Positions 17,135 to 26,340 of a stretch of DNA of 64,000 nucleotides are shown here, piece by piece; within the stretch, counting starts at the first letter, position 1, and every line of letters starts with the position of its first letter. The translations under genes and the position numbers were made by a program. The notes beneath the pieces were generated by a model. The model did no database searches. It was not told the DNA's origin and saw only the letters and a list, made by a program, of their open reading frames with translations. Origin of the DNA: Ulvibacter litoralis (GTDB lineage: Bacteria; Bacteroidota; Bacteroidia; Flavobacteriales; Flavobacteriaceae); NCBI RefSeq assembly GCF_900102055.1, contig NZ_FNBA01000007.1, positions 20,251 to 84,250 of the forward strand, in the 5' to 3' direction.

Positions 17135-18140
17135 ACCACTCTATAATTACACTTCCCCACGTAAATCCACTACCAAAAGCAGCTAGAACGACTAAATCTC
17201 CTTCATTAATTTTTCCTTTTTCCCAAGCTTCGGTTAAAGCAATAGGAATAGATGCTGCGGTTGTATTTCCATATTTTTGGATGTTATTATAAACCTTATC
17301 GTCTGGCAATTTCATTTTTTGCTGAATAAATTGAGAGATTCTCAAATTTGCTTGGTGTGGAATTAGCATGTCAATATCGGCTACATTCAATCCATTTGCA
17401 GCCAATCCTTCTTGAATGACTTCAGCAAAACGAACAATCGCGTGTTTAAATACAAATGTTCCATTCATATGTGGGTAGTACGGAATATCTTCTTGTGGGT
17501 TTTCAGCAATAATCTCTGGCACCCAATGTTGTGTACTAGGTCCTTCTAAAGCCAATTCGTCTTTATGCGCCCCTTCACTATGCAAATGTGTTGATAAGAT
17601 TCCACCTTTTCCAGTTTCATTCCTAGAAACAACAGCAGCTCCAGCTCCATCTCCAAATATTACAGAGACACCTCTTCCGCGGGTTGTCATATCCAGACCT
17701 CCACTGTGATTTTCACTTCCTATCACCAAAACATGCTTGTACATTCCTGTTTTTACAAATTGATCTGCTACCGACATTGAATATACAAATCCGCTGCATT
17801 GATTACGCACATCCAAAGCTGGAATGGTTCGCATTCCCATAAGCTCTTGAACCTGCACACCTCCTCCCGGAAAGTACATATCTGGACTTAAAGTAGCAAA
17901 AACAATCATATCGATATCGTCTGGTTTTAACCCTGCACGATCTAAGGCAATTGTAGCTGCCTTCACTCCCATGATAGACGTTGAATTTCCATCACCTTTC
18001 TTTATATGCCTTCGCTCCTTAATACCTGTACGTTCTTGTATCCAAGCATCGTTGGTATCCATTAATTTTGAAAGGTCATCGTTGGTAACCACATTCTCAG
18101 GAACGTAGCTCCCTAAACCCGTAATTTTTGATGTATACAT
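17133..18140 (-). CDS. fabH: 3-oxoacyl-ACP synthase III (FabH-type)
   Basis: 335 aa thiolase-fold condensing enzyme that joins acetyl-CoA (or another acyl-CoA) with malonyl-ACP to start fatty acid synthesis. Catalytic Cys115 is in VRNQCSGFVYS, His is in MLIPHQANLRI (about 258) and Asn in KYGNTTAASIP (about 290). The N-terminus shows the FabH start (ITGLGSYVPE... NDAWIQERTGI). It is monocistronic and not next to plsX or rpmF, so it may be a second copy with a special primer (branched chain or polyketide/flexirubin-like); that is inference. Confidence 0.92.
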   Translation of the reverse strand: MYTSKITGLGSYVPENVVTNDDLSKLMDTNDAWIQERTGIKERRHIKKGDGNSTSIMGVKAATIALDRAGLKPDDIDMIVFATLSPDMYFPGGGVQVQELMGMRTIPALDVRNQCSGFVYSMSVADQFVKTGMYKHVLVIGSENHSGGLDMTTRGRGVSVIFGDGAGAAVVSRNETGKGGILSTHLHSEGAHKDELALEGPSTQHWVPEIIAENPQEDIPYYPHMNGTFVFKHAIVRFAEVIQEGLAANGLNVADIDMLIPHQANLRISQFIQQKMKLPDDKVYNNIQKYGNTTAASIPIALTEAWEKGKINEGDLVVLAAFGSGFTWGSVIIEW

Positions 18141-18278
18141 TATTTAATATTTAAACTAGCATAGCAATATAAGTATTCGGAAGAACAGCAGGAAACTTTT
18201 ATTGGAAATCTATTATGCTTGCATAGTTAATGAATTGTGAGTAATTCTAATATTAAGTATCTTTTCAAAAAAAAACCT

Positions 18279-20732
18279 ATGAAAAACCTTTCCAGCATTT
18301 TTTGTTTCTTACTTTTTTCTATTCCTTTTTTTGCACAAGACAAATTAACCTACCAACAACCTCCTGAAGAAATTTTATCCCTTGTGGATGCTCCATTGGC
18401 TCCATCGGTTTTTATAGACAGTAAAGGGGAAAATGTTGTGTTGCTGTATCGCGATGCGTATAAATCTATTTCAGAATTGTCTGAAACTGAACTGCGCCTT
18501 GCTGGATTACGAATCAATCCCAAAACCAACATTGGTAGCAGAACAAATTATTATAACAATCTCAAGGTAAAAAAAGCCAGCGACAAAGACGCAAAAAGCA
18601 TTTCTGGGTTACCTAACAACGCTAGACTCTCGAGTTTTGATCTATCTCCTAACGAAAAGATGTTTGCTTTTTTAAACACTACTGCTTCAGGAGTGGAAGT
18701 TTGGGTGTTAGATATTGAAAAAGCTTCCGCCAAAAAGCTTACTCCAGCTCAAGTAAACGCGAATATGCGAAATGCAATCACTTGGTTCGAAGACAGCAAG
18801 AACTTACTTGTAAAAATGCTTCCGAAGAACAGAAAAGAATTAATAAACACCAGTGAAGCGGTTCCTGAAGGCCCTACTGTATCTGTAAGCGAAGGTGAAA
18901 AAGCGCAAAATAGAACGTATCAAGATTTATTAAAAAACCCGAACGACGAACAAAATTTTGAACAGTTAGCCTATTCAGAAATTAAAAAGGTAAGCATCGA
19001 TGGTACGATTACCGATTTCTTACCACGCAATATGTATAACGATATTAGTTTCTCTCCCAATGGGAAATTTGTAATGATTAGTCATATTAAAAGACCTTTT
19101 TCATACCTAGTACCATATTACAGATTCCCTTTTGAAAGTAATATTTATGACACTTCAGGAAAGTTGTTACAACAAGTAAATGACGTGGCATTAAGTGAAG
19201 TTCGCCCTAAAGGATTCATGGCTACACGAACAGGCAAAAGAGACATGGATTGGCGAGATGACAAACCTGCTACTTTATATTGGGCAGAAGCTTTGGATAG
19301 TGGTGACCCAGAAATTAAAGTGGAATATCGCGATGCGATTTATGAGGTTGCTGCTCCGTTTATAGGCAAACCAAACCTCTTATTAAAAACTAAAAATCGA
19401 TTTTCTGATATCGATTGGGGTACCGATAACATTGCTATGGCGTACGATTATTGGTGGAACGATCGCAATGCGAAAACCTATCAATTTAACCCTTCTAATG
19501 CTTCGGAAACACCTATCATCGTTCATGACCGCAATTATCAAGATCGGTATAGTCATCCTGGAACTTTCGTGAAAAAGAAAAATCAATATAATCGTTCGGT
19601 ATTAGAGATTATTGATGGTTCCTTATTTGCTATGGGTGATGGTTTTTCTGAAAAAGGACAATTCCCTTTTGTTGATAAATTCAATCTTAAAACTCAAAAA
19701 GCAGAACGCATTTACGAATCTAAATTTACCGATAAGCTGGAAGATTTACGTACTGCCATCGATATGAAGAAAGGAAAAATATTGGTGCGTATCGAATCTC
19801 AAAATGAATACCCTAATTACTTCTTTAGAAACATCTATAAAGAAAACGATCTTACACCGGTTACCTCTTTCGACAACCCATACAAAAGCTTATCGAGCGT
19901 GCATAAAGAAGTGATTTCTTATAAACGTGACGACGGACTCGACTTACAAGGAACCTTGTATTTACCTGTGGGATACGATATGGCTAAAAAAGAAAAAATG
20001 CCGATGATTTTATGGGCGTATCCAAGAGAATTTAAGGATAAAAACAGTGCTTCTCAAAACACCACGAATCCGAACGAATTTATCTATCCGTATTATGGCT
20101 CTCCTATTTATTGGGTAACTCGTGGTTATGTGGTATTAGATGACGCGGCTTTTCCTATTGTTGGTGAAGGCGACGAACAACCTAACGATACGTTTCGGTC
20201 ACAGTTGGTTGGAAATGCAAAAGCAGCTATTGATGCCGTAGATGCCTTGGGATATATTGACCGTAATCGCGTAGGTGTTGGTGGTCATTCGTATGGTGCT
20301 TTTATGGTCGCAAACCTTTTGAGTCATAGTAATTTGTTCGCTGCCGGAATAGCACGCAGTGGTGCTTACAATAGAACACTTACTCCTTTCGGATTTCAAA
20401 GTGAAGAGCGTAGTTATTGGGATTCACCCGAAACGTATTACACAATGTCACCTTTTATGCATGCCGATAAAATGAAAACACCATTGCTTTTAGTACACGG
20501 AGAAGCCGATAATAATTCGGGTACGTATCCGCTACAAAGCGAACGTTATTTTAATGCATTAAAAGGACTTGGAGCAACCGCTCGATTGGTGATGTTACCG
20601 AAAGAAAGTCACGGATATCGTGCAAAAGAAAGTATACTTCATCTTTTATGGGAACAGGACACTTGGTTAGAAAAGTATGTGAAAAATAGAGAAGCAAACC
20701 GTATTTCACCTTCTTCAGAATTAAAAAAGTAA
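18279..20732 (+). CDS. Secreted S9-family prolyl oligopeptidase-like peptidase
   Basis: About 817 aa. ATG 18279 is chosen over the upstream GTG 18237, because it opens a clean signal peptide (MKNLSSIFCFLLFSIPFFAQ) and a -7-like TATCTTTT lies at 18258-18265. A beta-propeller occupies roughly residues 60-540. The alpha/beta hydrolase domain carries GVGGHSYGAFMVANLL (nucleophile Ser), HGEADNNSG (Asp) and PKESHGYRA (His). The HSYGAFM form and the PFxxADKMKTPLLLVHG segment resemble glutamyl endopeptidase-type DPP (S9D) proteins. It is a distant paralogue of the peptidase at 1317. Confidence 0.9.
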   Translation: MKNLSSIFCFLLFSIPFFAQDKLTYQQPPEEILSLVDAPLAPSVFIDSKGENVVLLYRDAYKSISELSETELRLAGLRINPKTNIGSRTNYYNNLKVKKASDKDAKSISGLPNNARLSSFDLSPNEKMFAFLNTTASGVEVWVLDIEKASAKKLTPAQVNANMRNAITWFEDSKNLLVKMLPKNRKELINTSEAVPEGPTVSVSEGEKAQNRTYQDLLKNPNDEQNFEQLAYSEIKKVSIDGTITDFLPRNMYNDISFSPNGKFVMISHIKRPFSYLVPYYRFPFESNIYDTSGKLLQQVNDVALSEVRPKGFMATRTGKRDMDWRDDKPATLYWAEALDSGDPEIKVEYRDAIYEVAAPFIGKPNLLLKTKNRFSDIDWGTDNIAMAYDYWWNDRNAKTYQFNPSNASETPIIVHDRNYQDRYSHPGTFVKKKNQYNRSVLEIIDGSLFAMGDGFSEKGQFPFVDKFNLKTQKAERIYESKFTDKLEDLRTAIDMKKGKILVRIESQNEYPNYFFRNIYKENDLTPVTSFDNPYKSLSSVHKEVISYKRDDGLDLQGTLYLPVGYDMAKKEKMPMILWAYPREFKDKNSASQNTTNPNEFIYPYYGSPIYWVTRGYVVLDDAAFPIVGEGDEQPNDTFRSQLVGNAKAAIDAVDALGYIDRNRVGVGGHSYGAFMVANLLSHSNLFAAGIARSGAYNRTLTPFGFQSEERSYWDSPETYYTMSPFMHADKMKTPLLLVHGEADNNSGTYPLQSERYFNALKGLGATARLVMLPKESHGYRAKESILHLLWEQDTWLEKYVKNREANRISPSSELKK

Positions 20733-20754
20733 AAAAACATCATTGTCTAAAATG

Positions 20755-20785
20755 AAAAAAGGGCGCATATAATGCGCCCTTTTAA
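20755..20785. terminator. Bidirectional terminator after S9 peptidase / AarF gene
   Basis: GGGCGCAT (20761-20768) pairs with ATGCGCCC (20772-20779) around a 3-nt loop. Six A upstream and four T downstream allow use in both directions. The AarF stop is at 20923. Confidence 0.8.
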
Positions 20786-20922
20786 ACAACCTAACCAATA
20801 AAATAATAGATTTAATTTTACTTTTTCATAGCAATTTTCTCTATTATCCCACTTTATACAGCAAATATAGTGAAGCTGGCTAGGTTAAAATGTTAATAGG
20901 ATAACCAAAGTTTTGTTAAAGT

Positions 20923-22233
20923 TTACCTAACGTAATTTTTATAATTATCAATAACAACCTCAGCTCCAATATCGTGTAACAAATTATACAAACCAAAGAA
21001 GGTTCGGTTGATATACAAGAAATGTTCTGAACCACGATTTCCATTCATTTTTCGCAACTCTGTGTCTTTAGAATACTTATCACTCAAGTCTGCAATTTTT
21101 CCGAAGAAATTTTTATCTGAAAAATCAAAGGTTTCTGCATGAAATGGTTTTGTAAACAGACTTAGCATTTCATGAAAAAGAGCAGAGAAAAATTTAATTT
21201 CGTCTGGAGAATCATCTTCGTTTAAAATTTCCAATGCAAACATTTTTTCTGAAAATATTTCTGGATTGTTAATATTCTCAGGCTTCGCTAATTCAAAATA
21301 AGGATTGTAAAATGAATCTGGGACTACTTTAATACATCCAAAATCAATCGCAATTAAATTTGCTTCCGAATCCACTAAAAAGTTTCCTGGATGCGGATCG
21401 GCATGAATGCGTTTTAATACATGCATTTGATACATGTAGAAATCCCAAAGGGTCTGCCCTACTAAGTTTGCTTTTTCTTTGTCATTATTAATGGCTGTAA
21501 ATTCTGAAAGATGCAAGCCCTCCATCCAATCCATCGTTATAATACGTGCTCCTGAAAGTTCTTTATAATAGGTAGGAAATCTCAAATTTGGAATAACAGA
21601 ACACGAATTGGTAATTTCAATGCTTTGTGCTACTTCCAGAACGTAATCGGTTTCTTCGAGTAGCTTCCCTTCCATTTCCTGAAAATATTTATCGCTGTCT
21701 TTTCCTTTAATATTAAACATTTTCATGGCAATAGGCTTTACCATCGCCAAATCGCTGCTGATGCTTTTCGCAACGCCTGGGTATTGAATTTTTACCGCAA
21801 GCTTTTTACCGTCCTTTGTAGCCTTGTGTACTTGTCCGATGCTAGCTGCTGCTGTTGCTTCTGCTTCAAAAGTATCGTATAAATCTTCTGGCGAGGCTCC
21901 AAAATACTGACGGAAGGTTTTTCGCACCAATGGCGCAGAAAGTGGTGGTACTTGAAATTGTGACAATGAAAATTTTTCTACATACGCCTTAGGCATAATA
22001 TTCTTTTCCATGCTAAGCATTTGCGCCACTTTTAAGGCACTTCCTTTTAAGCTTTTTAGTCCGTCGTAAATATCTTCCGCATTACTTTCATTCAATTCCT
22101 CTTTGGAAAGATCTGAATTCACCAGTTTTTTACTGTAATACTTTATGTAATTTCCTCCAACTTTCACCCCTGTACTTACTAATTTAGAGGCTCTTTGAAT
22201 TTTATTAGTGGGGATTGAATCTATTGTTTTCAT
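20923..22233 (-). CDS. AarF/UbiB/ABC1-family atypical kinase
   Basis: 436 aa. Protein-kinase-like fold of the UbiB/ABC1 family. The family QTS-type loop region reads LKGSALKVAQMLSME, which is the KxGQ motif variant. It also has AAASIGQVHKA (the alanine-rich loop that replaces the glycine loop), HADPHPGNFLV (catalytic loop) and LIAIDFGCIK (DFG). UbiB members support quinone synthesis or membrane lipid homeostasis as ATPases. Together with the TetR-like gene 21 bp upstream it forms a two-gene unit that I have seen repeatedly as a pair in flavobacteria. Confidence 0.9.
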   Translation of the reverse strand: MKTIDSIPTNKIQRASKLVSTGVKVGGNYIKYYSKKLVNSDLSKEELNESNAEDIYDGLKSLKGSALKVAQMLSMEKNIMPKAYVEKFSLSQFQVPPLSAPLVRKTFRQYFGASPEDLYDTFEAEATAAASIGQVHKATKDGKKLAVKIQYPGVAKSISSDLAMVKPIAMKMFNIKGKDSDKYFQEMEGKLLEETDYVLEVAQSIEITNSCSVIPNLRFPTYYKELSGARIITMDWMEGLHLSEFTAINNDKEKANLVGQTLWDFYMYQMHVLKRIHADPHPGNFLVDSEANLIAIDFGCIKVVPDSFYNPYFELAKPENINNPEIFSEKMFALEILNEDDSPDEIKFFSALFHEMLSLFTKPFHAETFDFSDKNFFGKIADLSDKYSKDTELRKMNGNRGSEHFLYINRTFFGLYNLLHDIGAEVVIDNYKNYVR

Positions 22234-22254
22234 ATACTGTTTTTAGAAAATTAA

Positions 22255-22923
22255 TTACGCCATTTTCTCTTTCCACAAAAATTTTCCGAAGTCAAGAAGG
22301 CTTTCCAAGGGCTGTGTTTCAAACACATCGAAAATAGCTCGTACCGATTTTTCAATGGCTACGTCTGTATTTTCAAAAGCAGGAGAATCATCGTCCATCC
22401 AGAACTTTAATAAAAATAGGGTTTGTATCCAGGCACCTTCAGAAAATACAGTTTCAGATTGTTTTAAAAATGAAAGTGATTTTTCTTCGTTCGCCTCCGC
22501 AATTAATTCAGAAGCAAATCCTTTTACATACTTTCGAAGTCCTTTCAGTTGCACTAAATTTTTCATTATTTCCTTATGCTCTTTCAGTACAAACAATACG
22601 TAGCTTCTATTGGCTGTTAAGATTTCAAAAAACGTATAGAAAAAAGTGAGCATCTTCTCTTTATTGGTTAACGAGTCGTAGCCCTTACTTTTTTGAACCA
22701 ATTGCATTGAATTGGTAAAAAAACTGTTCCAAATTTCTTTTTGAATTCCGTCAAATGAAGCAAATGAATCGTAGAATTCTTTTTCTGAAAAATTATGTTC
22801 TTTACAAAATTTATAGATGCTTTTCGGAAACATTTCACTTTCCATAACCTGTTTCATATAGGCATCTATAATGGTATCGGATGTGTTTTTTTGGGTTTTC
22901 TTGGTAACTTGTTTTGCAGCCAT
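22255..22923 (-). CDS. TetR-like regulator (all-helical), paired with AarF kinase
   Basis: 222 aa, predicted all alpha-helical. The N-terminus has a lysine/threonine-rich tail, then SDTIIDAYMKQVMESEMFPKS and SIYKFCKEHNFSEKEFYDSF, which read as a divergent TetR helix-turn-helix. The remainder looks like a TetR C-terminal ligand domain. The DNA-binding helix is poorly conserved, so it could be a non-DNA-binding partner. It is first in a two-gene unit with the AarF kinase; a minus-strand -7 box TATCTTTG lies at 22968-22975. Confidence 0.7.
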   Translation of the reverse strand: MAAKQVTKKTQKNTSDTIIDAYMKQVMESEMFPKSIYKFCKEHNFSEKEFYDSFASFDGIQKEIWNSFFTNSMQLVQKSKGYDSLTNKEKMLTFFYTFFEILTANRSYVLFVLKEHKEIMKNLVQLKGLRKYVKGFASELIAEANEEKSLSFLKQSETVFSEGAWIQTLFLLKFWMDDDSPAFENTDVAIEKSVRAIFDVFETQPLESLLDFGKFLWKEKMA

Positions 22924-22967
22924 GGTAATTGTATTTAAAGTATCTCGTTTAGAATCATTTAGAGACT

Positions 22968-22975
22968 CAAAGATA
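22968..22975 (-). promoter_or_regulatory. -7 box TATCTTTG for the TetR-like/AarF unit
   Basis: Perfect TAnnTTTG on the minus strand, 45 nt from the ATG. No good -33 box is seen. Confidence 0.5.
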
Positions 22976-23052
22976 CGAATTGTTTAACGTTTGTTTTTAT
23001 TAGTGAAACAGAATGTTTTGTTAAACTTTACAAGACAAAAAACGCTGAATTG

Positions 23053-23065
23053 TGACATGATGTCA
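23053..23065. promoter_or_regulatory. Palindrome TGACATGATGTCA upstream of htpG
   Basis: A 13-bp perfect dyad (6-bp arms around one base) 67 bp before the htpG ATG. It could be an operator for a dimeric regulator. The regulator is unknown. Confidence 0.45.
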
Positions 23066-23132
23066 GAGCTACATGAATTGGTACTTTATTTGTCTATACC
23101 TTTTCAGAAAAATTATTAAAACAATATATATT

Positions 23133-25022
23133 ATGAGCCAAGGAACTATTAACGTAGCGGTAGAGAATATTTTTCCGTTAATTAAAAAGTTTTTATACAG
23201 TGACCACGAAATATTTCTTCGTGAATTAATTTCGAATGCAACTGATGCAACTCTTAAATTGAAGCATCTTACCAGCATAGGAGAAGCGAATGTGACCTAT
23301 GGTAATCCGCAAATTGAAATTAAAATTGACAAGGAGAACAAACAACTTCACATCATAGACCAAGGTCTAGGGATGACGCAAGAAGAAGTTGGAAAATACA
23401 TTAATGAAATTGCTTTTTCTGGCGCTGAAGAGTTTATAGAGAAGTACAAAGATCAAAACGGAAAAGATGCCGGAATTATTGGGCATTTCGGTTTAGGTTT
23501 TTACTCTGCCTTTATGGTAGCTGAAAAAGTAGAAATCATTACTAAAAGCTACAAGGATGAACCGGCTGCACATTGGACGTGTGATGGATCGCCTAATTAT
23601 ACGCTTGAAACTTCAGACAAAACCGACAGAGGGACTGAAATTATTCTTCACATTGCTGAAGATTCGTTAGAATTTTTAGAGGAAGCTCGTATCAATGAGT
23701 TGTTGGTGAAGTACAACAAGTTTATGCCGATTCCGATTAAATTTGGAATGCGTACTGAAACCTTACCAAAACCTGAAGATGCGAAAGAAGAAGACAAAGC
23801 GCCAACAGTAGAGGTTGATAACATTATTAACAACCCTTCACCAGCTTGGACAAAGCAACCTTCAGAATTAGAAGATAAAGACTATAAGAGTTTTTACCGT
23901 GAATTGTACCCGATGCAATTTGAGGAGCCTCTTTTTCATATTCACTTAAATGTTGACTATCCTTTCAATCTTACGGGAATTCTTTACTTTCCGAAGATGA
24001 CAAACGATATGAACATGCAGAAGGACAAAATCCAACTGTACCAAAATCAAGTGTTTGTTACCGATAATGTAGAAGGAATTGTTCCAGAATTTTTAACAAT
24101 GCTTCGCGGTGTGATCGACTCACCAGACATTCCGTTAAATGTTTCTAGAAGTTACTTACAAGCAGACGGTGCTGTAAAAAAGATTTCAAGCTACATTACA
24201 CGTAAAGTTGCCGATAAACTGAAGAGTTTGTTTAATGAAAGCCGTGAAGATTTCGAAAAGAAATGGAACGACATTAAGATTGTTATTGAATACGGAATGC
24301 TTTCAGAAGAAAAATTCTTTGAAAAAGCACAAAGTTTTGCATTATACCCAACCGTTGACGATACGTACTTCACTTTTGAAGAATTAAAAGAGAAGATTAA
24401 AGCGGCGCAAACAGACAAGGATGACAAGTTAGTTGTACTTTATGCTTCAAACAAAGAAGAACAACACTCGTACATTGAAGCTGCTAAAGAAAAAGGATAC
24501 GAAGTATTACTTTTAGATTCTCCAATTGTATCTCACTTAATTCAGAAGTTAGAAACAACCAATGAGAATGTATCTTTTGTACGTGTTGATGGAGATCATG
24601 TTGACAATCTTATCAAGAAAGAAGATACTACAATTTCTAAGCTTTCCGAAGAAGAAAAAGAAACACTTAAAACATACCTAACGGAAGTGATTCCTGCGGC
24701 AAAGTTTTCAGTGCAATTAGAAGCGATGGACAGTTCGGCAAACCCATTTATGATTACCGAACCTGAGTTTATGCGTCGTATGAAAGAGATGCAACAAACA
24801 GGTGGTGGCGGTATGTTTGGTATGGGTAATATGCCAGATATGTACAACCTTGTGGTGAATACTAATAGCGAATTGGTTTCAGAAATTCTAAATACTAAAA
24901 CGCAAAAGAAAAAAGAGCGTTTGGTGAATCAAGCGTTAGATTTAGCGAAACTAAGTAAAGGCCTTTTAAAAGGTGAAGAGCTTACTGCATTTATAAAACG
25001 TAGTTACGAGATTATTAAGTAG
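23133..25022 (+). CDS. htpG: HtpG, Hsp90-family chaperone
   Basis: 629 aa cytosolic ATP-dependent chaperone. The open frame extends to ATG 23073, but the protein family begins at MSQGTINVAVENIFPLIKKF, so ATG 23133 is used. The GHKL ATPase has ELISNATDATLKL (Asn and Asp of motif N), IIDQGLGMTQEEV (motif G1) and GHFGLGFYSAFMV (motif G2). The middle domain carries the catalytic arginine region NVSRSYLQAD. The C-terminal dimerisation domain has a Gly/Met-rich turn (QQTGGGGMFGMGN) and no MEEVD tail, as usual for bacteria. A palindromic candidate operator lies upstream and a strong terminator follows. Confidence 0.97.
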   Translation: MSQGTINVAVENIFPLIKKFLYSDHEIFLRELISNATDATLKLKHLTSIGEANVTYGNPQIEIKIDKENKQLHIIDQGLGMTQEEVGKYINEIAFSGAEEFIEKYKDQNGKDAGIIGHFGLGFYSAFMVAEKVEIITKSYKDEPAAHWTCDGSPNYTLETSDKTDRGTEIILHIAEDSLEFLEEARINELLVKYNKFMPIPIKFGMRTETLPKPEDAKEEDKAPTVEVDNIINNPSPAWTKQPSELEDKDYKSFYRELYPMQFEEPLFHIHLNVDYPFNLTGILYFPKMTNDMNMQKDKIQLYQNQVFVTDNVEGIVPEFLTMLRGVIDSPDIPLNVSRSYLQADGAVKKISSYITRKVADKLKSLFNESREDFEKKWNDIKIVIEYGMLSEEKFFEKAQSFALYPTVDDTYFTFEELKEKIKAAQTDKDDKLVVLYASNKEEQHSYIEAAKEKGYEVLLLDSPIVSHLIQKLETTNENVSFVRVDGDHVDNLIKKEDTTISKLSEEEKETLKTYLTEVIPAAKFSVQLEAMDSSANPFMITEPEFMRRMKEMQQTGGGGMFGMGNMPDMYNLVVNTNSELVSEILNTKTQKKKERLVNQALDLAKLSKGLLKGEELTAFIKRSYEIIK

Positions 25023-25047
25023 TCTTATTTAAGATAATTACACTCTT

Positions 25048-25083
25048 AAAACCTCCTTCATACTATGTGAAGGAGGTTTTTTT
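25048..25083 (+). terminator. htpG terminator
   Basis: AAAACCTCCTTCA (25048-25060) pairs with TGAAGGAGGTTTT (25068-25080), followed by more T. Confidence 0.9.
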
Positions 25084-25124
25084 ATGCTCAAAAATGAACC
25101 TATCTATTTGTCCTACAAATAAAT

Positions 25125-25170
25125 ACGTGATTATACGTATGGCAATTACTTAAAAACATAATTACCTTAG
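25125..25170 (+). promoter_or_regulatory. Shared ACGT-N6-ACGT promoter, copy 1 (collar genes)
   Basis: ACGT at 25125-25128 and 25135-25138 (10-bp period), then 24 bp, then TACCTTAG (25163-25170; one mismatch to TAnnTTTG). The ATG is at 25205. The same layout recurs before the three giant surface-protein genes. Confidence 0.6.
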
Positions 25171-25204
25171 CTCTTGATTACTAACCAATTAAATCAAAAA
25201 TATT

Positions 25205-25735
25205 ATGGAATCATTTATTGGACAAATTATGTTATTTGGAGGAAACTTTGCTCCAAGAGACTGGGCTTTTTGCGAAGGGCAGTTACTAGCGATAGCATCA
25301 AACCAAGCATTATTTTCAATTTTAGGAACTACTTATGGTGGGGATGGAAGAACAACTTTCGCTTTACCCGATTTACGAGGAAGAGTTGCTATACACGAAG
25401 GGACTGGACCAGGGCAACCTACTTACAGATTAGGCCAAAGTGGTGGAAATACTACAAGAACATTAAAGTATGAAAACTTACCACAAATCCCTGTGAAAGT
25501 AAGTTCTGCTAATGCCACACAAACTGCTGCAACAGCTGGCGCATCTATTGCTACACCTGGGACTACAGAAGGTCGTACATTTACAGCTACAGAAGGTTTT
25601 AATACAGCAGCACCAGATGTACAACTAAATCCTGCTACTTCTGGAGGCAATAGTACTCCCATCAATAATATGCAACCTTATTTAGCACTTAGCTACATTA
25701 TTTGTCTTCAGGGATTATTTCCTTCAAGAAACTAA
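25205..25735 (+). CDS. Tail-collar domain protein (MdpB-like), copy 1
   Basis: 176 aa. Residues 5-60 match the phage tail collar domain: FGGNFAPRDWAFCEGQLL, ALFSILGTTYGGDGRTTF and ALPDLRGRVAIHEGTGPG. The middle is rich in Ala/Thr (SSANATQTAATAGASIATPG), and the C-terminus is MQPYLALSYIICLQGLFPSRN-like. In bacteria these proteins (microcystin-dependent protein MdpB family) occur outside prophages; no other phage gene is nearby here. No signal peptide is seen. It forms a tandem pair with the next gene (21-bp spacer) and is probably co-transcribed from the ACGT-type promoter. The function is not established. Confidence 0.85.
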   Translation: MESFIGQIMLFGGNFAPRDWAFCEGQLLAIASNQALFSILGTTYGGDGRTTFALPDLRGRVAIHEGTGPGQPTYRLGQSGGNTTRTLKYENLPQIPVKVSSANATQTAATAGASIATPGTTEGRTFTATEGFNTAAPDVQLNPATSGGNSTPINNMQPYLALSYIICLQGLFPSRN

Positions 25736-25756
25736 CTCTAAAAAAACTTAAATATT

Positions 25757-26287
25757 ATGAATGCATTTACAGGAGAAATATTATTATTTGGAGGGAATTT
25801 CGCTCCAAGAGGATGGGCATTGTGTAATGGACAATTAATGAGCATTGCTGATAACTCGGCTCTTTTTTCATTATTAGGTACCATGTATGGCGGAGATGGA
25901 CGCACTACATTTGCATTACCTGATTTACGAGGAAGAGCTCCTATACACTTTGGAACTGGACCGGGACAACCAACTTACAAACAAGGTAATAGCAGTGGTA
26001 ACGCAGCAACACATATTACTACCGCAAATTTACCGCAAATCCCAGTGAAAGTAAGTTCGGCAAATGCCACACAAACTGCGGCGACACCTGGAGCTACCAT
26101 TGCGACACCCGGAACAACAGAGGGCAGAACCTTTACTGCAATACAAGGTTTTAATACTGCAGCACCAGACATTACATTAAATTCAGCAAGTTCTGGAGGA
26201 AATGGGACTCAAGTAGATAACATGCAACCTTACCTTGCTGTTAATTACATTATTTGCCTTTTTGGAATTTATCCTTCAAGAAATTAA
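25757..26287 (+). CDS. Tail-collar domain protein (MdpB-like), copy 2
   Basis: 176 aa, same length and architecture as its upstream neighbour, with most residues shared (for example LPQIPVKVSSANATQTAAT is identical). The collar motif reads GGNFAPRGWALCNGQLMSIA, TMYGGDGRTTFALPDLRGR and APIHFGTGPGQPTYKQGN. It is clearly a tandem duplicate that has since diverged. No signal peptide and no other phage component nearby. It ends 20 bp before a strong terminator shared with the convergent methyltransferase-like gene. Confidence 0.85.
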   Translation: MNAFTGEILLFGGNFAPRGWALCNGQLMSIADNSALFSLLGTMYGGDGRTTFALPDLRGRAPIHFGTGPGQPTYKQGNSSGNAATHITTANLPQIPVKVSSANATQTAATPGATIATPGTTEGRTFTAIQGFNTAAPDITLNSASSGGNGTQVDNMQPYLAVNYIICLFGIYPSRN

Positions 26288-26304
26288 CAAGGGAATTTAG
26301 ATTT

Positions 26305-26340
26305 TAAAAGCCAATCTGTAACGGATTGGCTTTTTTTTTT
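26305..26340. terminator. Terminator after the collar pair
   Basis: An AAAAGCCAATC / GATTGGCTTTT stem with a short loop is followed by nine or ten T on the plus strand. The stem touches the 3' end of the convergent gene at 26339. Confidence 0.85.

Noticed and set aside
25205..26287. Prophage or contractile injection system
   Set aside because: Only the collar domain is phage-like. No sheath, baseplate, capsid, terminase, lysis or integrase gene is nearby, and MdpB-like collar proteins are known outside phages.
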